Assembly (NCBI RefSeq): GCF_021532375.1
Contig: NZ_JAKGAP010000041.1
Location: 1-64,000 of the forward strand
Source of the DNA: Paenibacillus alkaliterrae
GTDB lineage: Bacteria; Bacillota; Bacilli; Paenibacillales; Paenibacillaceae
Direction of reading: 5' to 3'
DNA: 64,000 nucleotides
Shown here: positions 36,978-45,386 of the stretch, in pieces
Layout of the letters: each line of letters opens with the position of its first letter
How positions within the stretch are numbered: the first letter of the stretch is position 1
Program-made: the position numbers and the translations under genes
Notes under the pieces: generated by a model
What the model was told of the DNA's origin: nothing
What the model saw: the letters and a program-made list of their open reading frames with translations, nothing else
The model's database searches: none

Positions 36978-37802
36978 ATGTCCATTTTTAAAAAACATAT
37001 TGGACCTTTAGAGCTCGACCCAACTGAAAGACGTTATTCAATTGATCCAAAATCGAAAAACCAAGAGTTAACGGTTCACGGATACAATTTATTTATTTAC
37101 GATCATTATGAAGGCGTATATGATGCCCATGACAGAGTTCCAGCTCAAAGCTTTATTGAAGCTCAAGAGAAATACTGGAGTTTTAAAAATGGATTCACAG
37201 GAGGTTATATTGGTTTTTTCTGTCCAATCTACTTCATTATTGTCGAGGACAAGGAGGATGAAATTGTATATGTAGGCCAAACTAATTCTAACTCGAATAG
37301 ATTTGGAGATGGACATAAAGCTACACAATACTTGAATAACCCTGATTTTGATGGAAAAAAGAAACATATATATTTCGCACAAATTCAAGTTATTTATGAA
37401 CATCTTGTCTATAATCGTTTAGTGAATAAACACTATATGCGATACATACCGATTGAATTTTTAAAATACAATTTAGATGAAATTTCAGATAGATGTTATT
37501 ATGAAAAAATAAAAAAACTTACTAAACCTAAAGAAGAATCACCTGCTTTGGCAAAAGACTTTATTAATTTTGTTGAGTCTATCCTAATTTTCATGAAAAA
37601 ACCAATCATTAATTCTGCTCTTAAAGAAACGGAAAAGAAGAATTTTCATAACCCAGAGGTAAAATTGAGTGAATCAGGGGGATTTACTGTTATTCATTCT
37701 GATCGCGTTAGAGAGTCACATGCACTTTTAAAGTTAAATCAAGATTTTAAGGAAAAGTATACTGCATGGTTATTTGAAGAAAGTAAGTGGATTAGTATAT
37801 AA
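36978..37802 (+). CDS. GIY-YIG-like nuclease domain protein
   Basis: A 274-residue protein. YFIIVEDKEDEIVYVGQTNS followed by NRFGDGHKA near 85-120 fits a divergent GIY-YIG core (Y-x-G-Q-T with a downstream arginine and histidine). The C-terminal 120 residues are helical without a motif. ATG at 36978 is seven bases after AGGTGAGG; the GTG at 36966 lies in the ribosome site. AT-rich and flanked by other putative nucleases and toxins, so a defence or conflict role is plausible. The catalytic assignment is tentative. Confidence 0.5.
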   Translation: MSIFKKHIGPLELDPTERRYSIDPKSKNQELTVHGYNLFIYDHYEGVYDAHDRVPAQSFIEAQEKYWSFKNGFTGGYIGFFCPIYFIIVEDKEDEIVYVGQTNSNSNRFGDGHKATQYLNNPDFDGKKKHIYFAQIQVIYEHLVYNRLVNKHYMRYIPIEFLKYNLDEISDRCYYEKIKKLTKPKEESPALAKDFINFVESILIFMKKPIINSALKETEKKNFHNPEVKLSESGGFTVIHSDRVRESHALLKLNQDFKEKYTAWLFEESKWISI

Positions 37803-37862
37803 AAGCACGCGCTCTGATAATTTGTTTTTATCTTTTTGTCATTCAGGAAAGGAGTAAAAAAC

Positions 37863-38028
37863 TTGGACATCAGTCGTTCTTTCAGAGCCCTCATCACATT
37901 GGAAGATCCAAGCAATATTCCAAAAAGATATTTGGTTAAGGGATCTAATTGTCAATTATGGTGAACTTATTTGTAAGACGTTTACAGGAGATTCTTGGAC
38001 GGTGCTGCTGACCCATTACGAGGGATAA
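37863..38028 (+). pseudogene. Frameshifted small gene, unknown
   Basis: TTG after GAAAGGAG opens MDISRSFRALITLEDPSNIP and continues to a stop after 33 codons. A +1 shift near 37945 continues as DLIVNYGELICKTFTGDSW to a stop at 38026. Together they would make a protein of about 55 residues. The remaining gene-free bases of 37803-38121 show nothing else. Confidence 0.35.
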
Positions 38029-38121
38029 ATTAAGGGCAAGCTAACGCTTGCTCAATTTGGAATTCTAAAATTGGATTTCTGGTATATATAGAAGAGTATT
38101 TAATGTAATGGAGGGGAAATT

Positions 38122-39498
38122 GTGGCTGCATTTATTTTGGAAGATGAAATGGAAAACGTGGTTAGTCCGCAAACTAAAGAATATCTGAAAGAAGTAGTAT
38201 CCTCATATAATCATGGTAACTATCGTTCAGCAATTGTTGTACTGTATACAGTAGTTATTTTTGATTTAATAGAAAAAATGAAGACATTGAGTGAGATTTA
38301 TAATGATGAAAAAGCGAGAGAAATATTGGATGAGATTGAGCGGAAACAAAAGGAAGAAAAGAAAAGTTCGGACTGGGAAAGAATTTTAGTGGAATTAGTA
38401 AATAAAAATACTCAATTGATTGATGATATGGAAAAGGAGAAGATAGATTACTTAAAGCTGTGTAGAAATTATTCTGCCCATCCTATTTACAATAACGAAT
38501 ATAAACTTAGTAATCCAACAAAAGAGGAAACAAGATCTTTAATAAGAAATTGCTTTGAAATAGTTTTTAAAAAAGAACCTTTACTAAGTAAAAAAATATT
38601 AGATGATTTAATTAATGATTCAAAAAATTATCAGCAAAAACTAGGTATAGATGGTTTGGAATCATATCTGAAAGCAAGATATTTTAGTAAAATTAATGAT
38701 AGGGTGAAAAAGGCAATCTTTGATTCCTTGTGGAGATTTGTATTTAAACTAGAAAATGATAATTGTAATTTTGATAGAAAGTATAACTATTACACATTGT
38801 TCTACTTGGTCAGAAATGACGAAAAACTTTACTATGAAGTTGTTAAAGATAATCCTGCTCGATATAGCCAAATAGAAATTAAGGAAACTAGAGGTTACAT
38901 AGAGTACATCACTGAGTTTGAGAATTCAAATACATCACTAATTTTCTTCTTAGCACAATACAATAATTTCTTTAATTATTTCACTGAGGATGGAAAGCAA
39001 ATAATAAGGGGATTAGCAACTAAAAATTATCGCTTTATTACCATAGCTTGCTATGCATTTGAAAGTATTGATGTTCAGTTAAATTCACTTAGAAAGGTAC
39101 ATGAACTGTTCTATACTTCATCATTAAGAAAAAATTGGGTTGAAGTCAATCGTTATGATTCTTTAATCCATGACGATTTGCTATTACTCTATCACCAATC
39201 TAAGGAGAGAGGTGATGAAGCAACAGTAAAAAGATATATCATTGAGTATTTTGGTGGAAATATGACTTTTAATGGGGCTACTAGTATTTGGAGATTAATA
39301 GAGGAGATTATCTCTGAGTTTAATGAATCTGAATATAACTTGCTTTTAAACAATATGAATAGTTGCTATGATATTCATCACAACCATAACCTCGATATAA
39401 TGATAAAGAAAATTAATGAAACTTTTGAAGGCAAATTTCATAAAGTACTTGATTATAGTAATTATGATAGATTGTCTGAAAAAATGAAGCAGGCTTAA
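38122..39498 (+). CDS. HEPN-domain protein, putative RNase
   Basis: A 458-residue, very AT-rich gene. The N-terminal 150 residues are helical and carry CRNYSAHPIY with R115 and H120, the R-x4-H motif of HEPN ribonucleases. The segment before it (YRSAIVVLYTVVIFDLIEKM) resembles the HEPN core helices. The C-terminal 300 residues are helical without a known motif and may be a sensor or regulatory part. GTG at 38122 is seven bases after GGAGGGG. No partner antitoxin is recognised. Likely a defence effector cleaving RNA, by analogy with the family. Confidence 0.6.
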   Translation: MAAFILEDEMENVVSPQTKEYLKEVVSSYNHGNYRSAIVVLYTVVIFDLIEKMKTLSEIYNDEKAREILDEIERKQKEEKKSSDWERILVELVNKNTQLIDDMEKEKIDYLKLCRNYSAHPIYNNEYKLSNPTKEETRSLIRNCFEIVFKKEPLLSKKILDDLINDSKNYQQKLGIDGLESYLKARYFSKINDRVKKAIFDSLWRFVFKLENDNCNFDRKYNYYTLFYLVRNDEKLYYEVVKDNPARYSQIEIKETRGYIEYITEFENSNTSLIFFLAQYNNFFNYFTEDGKQIIRGLATKNYRFITIACYAFESIDVQLNSLRKVHELFYTSSLRKNWVEVNRYDSLIHDDLLLLYHQSKERGDEATVKRYIIEYFGGNMTFNGATSIWRLIEEIISEFNESEYNLLLNNMNSCYDIHHNHNLDIMIKKINETFEGKFHKVLDYSNYDRLSEKMKQA

Positions 39499-39697
39499 AA
39501 CAAGATGAAGAGCTAGCGAAAATGGAGCTGAAACTACTACTGGTCAGTATGAAGGGTTTCATAGCAAGCCGGAAGAATTAAAAACAAAGTTGTATAGGCT
39601 CTAATTGCAGCTTGGAAATGGGCTAATTGGTAACGGTGTCGGGGGTTTCTTCCGACTATATACTACATGGTGAGCATGAGTTTGCTTTATCAGTACA

Positions 39698-40044
39698 TTG
39701 CTCATAGCACTTATCATTTCTGATCTCACGAACGAAATCATCCCTAACGAATTCGTAAAGGATAACTTATACAGCTTTATTGTATTCCCGTGTACTGTAA
39801 TGTTTTTTTTGTCCAACTTTCCAATAAATAAGATCGCCAAATTAGGTCATCTAATGAAGTGGATAATTATCTATTCCTCCTTAGAATGGCTTGGTAAAGA
39901 AAATGGTTTTATAACTTACCATCATCAGTGTTATTTAACTGCATGATGTTCCCTATACTTCAACTACATGATTTACGGCCATTCTATGCAATAGCGATAT
40001 CTCCATTAATAATATTCACGTTGTTGATGACTTTCTATTTTTAG
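39698..40044 (+). pseudogene. Decayed CBO0543-like membrane protein
   Basis: One frame gives FIVFPCTVMFFLSNFPINK and WIIIYSSLEWLGKENGFITY. After a shift near 39935 the next gives SVLFNCMMFPILQLHDLRPF and two hydrophobic stretches to a stop at 40042. The order and the EW...Y-H segment resemble CBO0543-type multi-pass proteins of Bacillales. The N-terminus is missing or lost, and a frameshift breaks it. 39499-39697 shows no other gene. Confidence 0.5.
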
Positions 40045-40070
40045 GTATTTACTATTAAGCTATCGGGAAA

Positions 40071-40940
40071 GTACGACAAGTTCTGCTATAAGCGCCCTTC
40101 GGCGTGAAATGCAGGAGATTCAAACAATGACTTTCAACTTTACAACCGAGGATGGGAATGACGGAACCATGTATCCCGAAACCATCCCGCCAATACTCCT
40201 GCATGCGTCATGTCTGACAGGGCATAGGGTATGAAGTACAGGTGGAGTCGGCAGAACGGCGGTTTTAGCCACCCTGCTAGGGAAGGTATGCCAACGGATA
40301 TGCCGCGCGGCTGAAAAACAAGATATGGTGAGAATGTTCCGCGAAATGGGACTGACGAACTTCCGAATGTACAGGTCTAAAGATAGAACGTATAGAAACA
40401 TACGGACCATCAAACGATGGGGTGAGTGGCGTGAAGTAAGAATTTTTCCTATGAAATACGCTGTGTCGGACGAAGGCGGCACCCAGCTCACAGGCTTAGA
40501 GGAAGCACCTAAGTTTTGAACGGATAGCTAGGCTGTAAGGGGCTTGGAAAGCAAAGGACGTTGAATCAAGGGCTGTCACCTGAAACGGTTGCTATAAGGC
40601 CATAGCCGAAAGGCATTTACCTTTGTGAGGCAGGGGCACGACTGAAGAACCTCCTGTAATGGGAGTGGAGGAACAGCCCCAAGTCTAACCGAAAAGAACG
40701 AACATCTTCCACGTGAATTGCACCGGTCGGGTAGTAACGTGGGAACATCCTTCCGAGTGAAGTGATGCCACAGTGCGAGCTTAACGGAACTGGGATGTTA
40801 AATTCCAAATTCGTGAGTAACGAGGAACTTATGAACAAGTAGATTCGGTTAGATAGAACGCCGGATGCTGGGAAACTGGCACGTCCGGTGTGGCGCAGGG
40901 GAAAAGCCTGAGATGTCATCAAACGCTTACCTATTGCAAC
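40071..40940 (+). mobile_element. 5' half of a group II intron without its reverse transcriptase
   Basis: Starts at GTACGAC, close to the GUGYG 5' end of group II introns, followed by AAGCGCCCTTCGGCGTGAAA. Inner blocks such as GTGGAGTCGGCAGAACGGCG and GCCGGATGCTGGGAAACTGG/CACGTCCGGTGTGG are characteristic of domain I-III sequence just ahead of the intron-encoded ORF. The ORF (RT/maturase) and domains V-VI are absent: after CTTACCTATTGCAACC the similarity ends. It is therefore a truncated intron, probably incapable of splicing alone. It carries no protein gene I can support. Confidence 0.6.
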
Positions 40941-41013
40941 CGTTAATTGAATAAATTCACGAATGATCGAATTGGATTTTCAGGTACTAAAAAAAAGAAT
41001 AGAGAGATGACAT

Positions 41014-41943
41014 ATGAAGATTTTCACTGATGAATCAGGTGACTTTTCGCTCAAGAACTCAACGAGTCCAAGCATGGTGGCAAGCTTGATATGCACTGAA
41101 GATATGTATGAAGGCATAAAGCGTTTCATGAATACGATGGAGAAACGTTATAATGGCGGTGCTGAAATTAAGGGCTCAGATTTAACTTTTGAGCAGCGTC
41201 TTCGTGTATGTGAATTTTTGAAAAAGAACAGGGATCATTTAAAAGCAACGATGACAATTGTACTGCCCTCAGTGGTAACGCATGAGGATTTGAACCTATT
41301 CAGAACCAATCAAGCTGAAACGTTTCAAAAAAATAAAGAATGGTATATTAATGCTGGTGGGAAAGTTCAGAAGGTACTGGAAGAATATGATCGTATTGCG
41401 AAATTAGCAATGTACCAAAGTAGACTTAGTGATGAGGAGTTTTTACAGGCCCTCTTGCTTACTCAGCAGATGGAAAGGGTTATTAAGTTTTGCATTGTGT
41501 ATTTTATGGAGCGAAAGCATAGACGGAATTTTAAGGACTTTATATTTTTATTTGATCGGAAACTTCCGAATAAATTATCAGCAATGGAGAAATATATATT
41601 AAACTATGTTAAGGCATTTTTAGACGGTAAGTCCAAGATGGGAATGACTATCCCAATCCCGAATGTATGGAAGACGGGTCATCCTTTTATTGACCGTTAC
41701 ATGATTACAATGGAGGATGGTAGGGAAGCATTTTTTTTAAATGAATTGTTAAAGAATTTCGAGTTTGAAGACTCGAAAAATGATCCTGGTCTACGGATGG
41801 TAGATATTATCTCCAATACGATATACCAACATATACTAAACCCAAATAACCTCGAGATCGCCCAATGTTATAATACGCTTCAATATGCACTCGGCTATCA
41901 AAACAAAATGTCACAATTTCATATCATCCTTAAAAAAGTTTAG
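41014..41943 (+). CDS. DUF3800 family protein, RNase H-like fold
   Basis: A 309-residue protein beginning MKIFTDESGDF, the first-strand motif of DUF3800 (normally Y-I-D-E-S-G). It also has a late NDPGLRMVDIISNTIYQ segment (about 265-282) matching the conserved G-L-Q-x-A-D helix. An RFLFDRKLPNK-like strand sits between (FIFLFDRKLPNK). The acidic residues suit a metal-dependent RNase H-like fold, so the protein is probably a nuclease. GAGAGATGA precedes the ATG. It lies just downstream of the truncated intron. Often found in mobile and defence regions. Confidence 0.8.
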   Translation: MKIFTDESGDFSLKNSTSPSMVASLICTEDMYEGIKRFMNTMEKRYNGGAEIKGSDLTFEQRLRVCEFLKKNRDHLKATMTIVLPSVVTHEDLNLFRTNQAETFQKNKEWYINAGGKVQKVLEEYDRIAKLAMYQSRLSDEEFLQALLLTQQMERVIKFCIVYFMERKHRRNFKDFIFLFDRKLPNKLSAMEKYILNYVKAFLDGKSKMGMTIPIPNVWKTGHPFIDRYMITMEDGREAFFLNELLKNFEFEDSKNDPGLRMVDIISNTIYQHILNPNNLEIAQCYNTLQYALGYQNKMSQFHIILKKV

Positions 41944-42483
41944 TCAGTTGAAGCATGAGTGAGTATGTTCTTCGGCGACAGTTGCTGGTCAAATCATGTA
42001 AGATTCCACAACATGTAAGATGCTACAAGACGACAGTCGGCCAGCGGATGTCGTTTCTTCAACTACTGGGCAGGGAAAAAATTAGCCCCCCTAGAATTGA
42101 AGGAAAGAATAGACGGCATGGAATGAGAGGAATCGAGTTATGGGGGTTAATTCAAAAGGGAAAAGAATTGTCCTACATGGTAAGATACAATAAACTTCTT
42201 ATCTTCAGAAACGATACTAAGGTTGGTTAGTCCGTAATCCTCTGGATCATGTTGGACATTCCAATAATATGTTCTACCTCTATGCACTTCGACAAGGTTG
42301 GGTAAGAGTTCTGACTCCGTATTGGGATGATAATGTTATTACGCCTGGATTCGTATAAATCATAATTGAAAGGTGTTTACTTCGTAAGGATCTCCTAGAG
42401 TTAGTTGATTGGAAAGCCGATATTCAGCAGATATGCCCTAACCGATTGATCTAACGGGAGACGATAGTGCTATGGCTACTGAC
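41944..42483. other. Gene-poor stretch with fragments
   Basis: No convincing gene. A 38-codon frame piece near 42245-42358 contains HSNNMFYLYALRQGW but has no start. CTAACGGGAGACGATAG at 42451-42467 is a partial copy of the dispersed repeat. Confidence 0.4.
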
Positions 42484-42518
42484 AAAAAAAAGCGCAATCC
42501 TTGAATGGATTTGCGCTT
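42484..42518 (-). terminator. Leftward terminator
   Basis: On the minus strand, AAGCGCAAATCC pairs with GGATTGCGCTT and is followed by seven Ts. It serves the gene remnant at 42523. Confidence 0.8.
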
Positions 42519-42522
42519 ACTT

Positions 42523-42952
42523 TTATTTCAAGGAGTTAGCAATACGAGTTAACACCTTCAGCCCAATACCTTTATCATTGTGTTTTTGATTAATGATACC
42601 GTATTCTAAGGGTCCCTTGTGGAAAACGAGGAATTCCGCTTCATTAGGGCCATTATGGTATCGAGCCTCAGTACCATCGTTTAAAAGAACTAATTTCCCT
42701 AAGTTCGCCGGGAATTGTCTCTTCCCATAATGATGTATTATTACATTAATCATCTCATTATCATTCGTCAATTTTATGGAAAGTTGATTTCCTTTCTCAA
42801 AAAAAAGTAGTCACTACATTTGCAGGTTTAATCGGAGAATAGGTGGGCACTTGAACAGTTGCATTGTTTTTACTCTCAAACGATCGGATCGCTTCAGAAC
42901 TCTTATCAATAGTAACTTTATAACTAAAACCACTTAGCAGCGTAGCCGAAAT
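42523..42952 (-). pseudogene. Small gene broken at a homopolymer, unknown family
   Basis: The 3' part encodes 82 residues from a possible TTG at 42771 (MINVIIHHYGKRQF..VLLNDGTEARYHNGPNEAEF), with no strong ribosome site. Upstream in another frame lies SYKVTIDKSSEAIRSFESKN and VPTYSPIKPANVV. The two join smoothly if one base is removed from a run of eight Ts (42799-42806). Further upstream there is an in-frame stop at about 42953. Either a decayed gene or a sequencing indel in the run; the 82-residue product alone is a weaker alternative. Confidence 0.5.
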
Positions 42953-43064
42953 TTAACCAACTCTCAGTTGGGCATCCTGTCTTTGATTAGCTGCCACTTG
43001 ATCAGCGGATAGAGCTACATGAAATGCGGCATATACATTTGATCAAGGAGCTCAAGGCGTTAAC

Positions 43065-43130
43065 CTAACTGGGAACGATAGCACCACGAGATGACGGCAG
43101 CCGGCTGCCTTTGTTCGTTGAGGTAACGGG
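43065..43130 (+). repeat. Dispersed palindromic repeat, copy C
   Basis: Begins CTAACTGGGAACGATAG, identical to copy B over 17 bases. Central hairpin GGCAGCC/GGCTGCC, ending TTGTTCGTTGAGGTAACGGG. The 42953-43239 stretch has no supported gene. Confidence 0.7.
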
Positions 43131-43239
43131 ATAATTTAATATGATAATAGTCTTTTATGGTAAGATAATAGAACAAGATAACTTAAAGTCGTCGTTTTTA
43201 AAATGAACAGGTATAAAACTATTATAGGAGAGTCCTAGA

Positions 43240-44154
43240 ATGAAAAAGAAAATGAACTATTTAATCTTACTGTTAATGATCATCTTAATGGTTGGTTGTA
43301 CCAATGCAGAAAATTTAACTATTACAAATACAGAAGATGCTCAACAAGAAGTAACCACAGTTGGTAAAGAACCTGAAGAAACTATTACCGTTGTTGACGA
43401 ACCGGTAGCCGAGGAAACACCAGTCCAATCAAATAACGAACTATTCTCAGGATACAAACGTATTGAAGTGGATGGTTGTGATTTGTCTGGGCATCGTGAA
43501 TCTAATGTCGTTGTGGATGTTGGTTACGAGGAGCGTGAATACTGGGCATTTACAAACGAACACGGGCAACTAGTGCGTGTCATTGCTGACAAAATCATTC
43601 TACAAGATGACAGTAACGAGTCTGTCTCATCGGCTGGTAGATATTGCTCTGATGAGGCGAAAGTCCCTGGTGTCGAAAGCGATGTATTAGATGAAGGACA
43701 TGTCATTGCCGATTCTCTCGGAGGGGTATCGAATGCTTATAATATCACCCCTCAAGATAGTACACTCAACCGACATGGTGATCAAGCATATATGGAAGAT
43801 GCGATACGCAAAGCAGGCGGAGCTACTGATTTCGAAGCAATTATCACATACCCGAATACAGAAACTCAGATTCCTTCAAATTATCAGTATACCTATTCGT
43901 TAAAGGGTAACGTAGTTGTTGATACATTTGATAATGTGAACCCGGATGAAGTAAACGCATCACTTGGATTAACAGGCAGTGATTCTTCTGATTCAACTAG
44001 TTCAGAGGATCTTTCTAGTGTCGATACAAACGGAAACGGAAAGGTAACGATTAAAGAAGCAAAGGCAGCCGGTTATAGTATGCCAATAACGAGTGACCAC
44101 TGGCTGTACAAATATATGGATGATCGTGATGGTGACGGCATGGTAGGTGAATAA
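43240..44154 (+). CDS. Secreted nuclease lipoprotein with Ca-binding C-terminus
   Basis: A 304-residue lipoprotein. The signal peptide ends in LMVGC. An acidic low-complexity linker follows, then a DNA/RNA non-specific endonuclease-like domain (about 75-230) with VLDEGHVIADSLGGVSNAYN and ITPQDSTLNRHGDQAYMED. This corresponds to the D-R-G-H and N-x-x-P-Q motifs of NucA/EndA nucleases, although the usual arginine of DRGH is glutamate. The C-terminal part has DTNGNGKVTIKEA and an Excalibur-like end DDRDGDGMVGE, both calcium-binding patterns. ATG follows GGAGAG. Likely a cell-surface nuclease. Confidence 0.75.
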   Translation: MKKKMNYLILLLMIILMVGCTNAENLTITNTEDAQQEVTTVGKEPEETITVVDEPVAEETPVQSNNELFSGYKRIEVDGCDLSGHRESNVVVDVGYEEREYWAFTNEHGQLVRVIADKIILQDDSNESVSSAGRYCSDEAKVPGVESDVLDEGHVIADSLGGVSNAYNITPQDSTLNRHGDQAYMEDAIRKAGGATDFEAIITYPNTETQIPSNYQYTYSLKGNVVVDTFDNVNPDEVNASLGLTGSDSSDSTSSEDLSSVDTNGNGKVTIKEAKAAGYSMPITSDHWLYKYMDDRDGDGMVGE

Positions 44155-44185
44155 GACTAAAATATTATAATAAATGACCCTGCAA

Positions 44186-44230
44186 CTAACAGGAGACGAT
44201 AGCTCAATAAACCACCTTTCATTAAGGCGA
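44186..44230 (+). repeat. Dispersed repeat, degenerate copy D
   Basis: CTAACAGGAGACGATAG followed after a short gap by CCTTTCATTAAGGCG. It lacks the GC-rich central hairpin. Confidence 0.45.
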
Positions 44231-44344
44231 TTACTTTATAGTAAAATCTTTTAACCTTTTTCTTGCCAGATACATCTCAATTTGTTTAAATAAAACTAAC
44301 TATATAATTAACCAATATCAAATTAAATAATCAGTCATAGTGGG

Positions 44345-44394
44345 AGCACCATAAAATGTCTACGAAACAAGTAGATCCATTTTATGGTGCTTTT
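44345..44394 (+). terminator. Hairpin terminator downstream of the nuclease gene
   Basis: Perfect 14-bp arms AGCACCATAAAATG/CATTTTATGGTGCT with a 19-base loop, then TTT. 44395-44603 holds no gene but has the short inverted repeat GGAAGTGTAATCAATTACTTCC-like at about 44575. Confidence 0.6.
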
Positions 44395-44603
44395 CATTTA
44401 GTGGAAAGTAATATGATGCTTACTCATACATACACCCACAACACACAAGATACTACAGTCTATCCTTTTCCATTGGTGCAGGTAACAGGAAAAACAGTGT
44501 TACAATGTGCGCTGTGTGTGTATGCCTATTTTTAATGTGTAAACTAACCTTTAATTTCGATTCGAGGAAGTGTAATCAATTACTTCCCAGTTAAGTAGTT
44601 GTG

Positions 44604-44643
44604 AATAAGCACTTTGTTTCCGCAGGAAACAGGTGCTTATTTT
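44604..44643. terminator. Bidirectional hairpin at the left side of the transposon
   Basis: AATAAGCAC-TTGTTTCC pairs with GGAAACA-GGTGCTTATT, giving T-rich tails on both strands. It probably shields the transposon genes from outside transcription. Confidence 0.6.
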
Positions 44644-44723
44644 CACATTGGAACGGTTTCCCGGTATTTTGATGCCGTTGTAATCTGCTAAACTTTGAGC
44701 AGATTATAGCGGAGGGGTTTTAG

Positions 44724-45284
44724 TTGATTTACTACCATGAATTTCTAATCGATTTACCGCGCTATGCGGAACTCGGGAAGGAGAATGACTTTCCGGATAT
44801 AGACTGCTGTCCGATTTGCCGGGCAAAGAATCGTTTACAACGACACGGATTCTATGAACGGAATGCGCTGGAGGAGGAAATGACGTATCGCATTCCAATT
44901 TGCCGCTTATTATGTCCGGACTGTGGAAAGACGGTTTCGATCTTGCCAACCTTTCTTCTGCCGTATTTCCAGTACACGATGGCGTGTATCATCCGCATCC
45001 TGCTTACGTATTGGATGACTTCCTCCCTATTCGTAGCACGTCAATTGCGACGTTTTTATGAAAAACGCGTGTACGGCAAACAAACGGAGATCGAACTGTT
45101 TTTTCGGGAGGAAGGAGAACAGATTCTTCTGCCAAGTGCAGGAAAAGAAAAGGCCATAAAAATGCTACAGATGATCCAGGCTTTGGGGAAAGCAACCTTC
45201 GTCAGAAGGTGGTGGCGTCATCGAGTAAACAGCTTTATGGCAGCATCATTATACCATGGCTCACGCGTTGCGAAAACAGAATAA
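44724..45284 (+). CDS. DUF6431-like zinc-ribbon protein of the transposon
   Basis: A 186-residue protein with two CxxC pairs: CCPICRAKNRLQRHGFYER near 28-46 and CRLLCPDCGKTVSILP near 58-75. Together they can hold one zinc. It ends with a basic/aromatic stretch. TTG at 44724 follows GGAGGGG. Proteins of this kind precede the transposase in related elements and may be DNA-binding accessory factors. Not needed for catalysis as far as the sequence shows. Confidence 0.7.
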   Translation: MIYYHEFLIDLPRYAELGKENDFPDIDCCPICRAKNRLQRHGFYERNALEEEMTYRIPICRLLCPDCGKTVSILPTFLLPYFQYTMACIIRILLTYWMTSSLFVARQLRRFYEKRVYGKQTEIELFFREEGEQILLPSAGKEKAIKMLQMIQALGKATFVRRWWRHRVNSFMAASLYHGSRVAKTE

Positions 45285-45386
45285 CGTTTCCACAAACCTT
45301 TTTCATCGCCTTCCCGCTTGCCGCCCGGTTATACTGTCAAGAGCGGTTAGCCGGCTAGCCTGCCATTTAAAGGAGGCTATTAACCG

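Noticed and set aside
40617..40922. 101-codon leftward frame inside the intron
   Set aside because: Antisense to structured intron RNA; open by chance.
41955..42230. 91-codon gene after the DUF3800 gene
   Set aside because: No ribosome site, no recognisable family and unusual composition; treated as non-coding.
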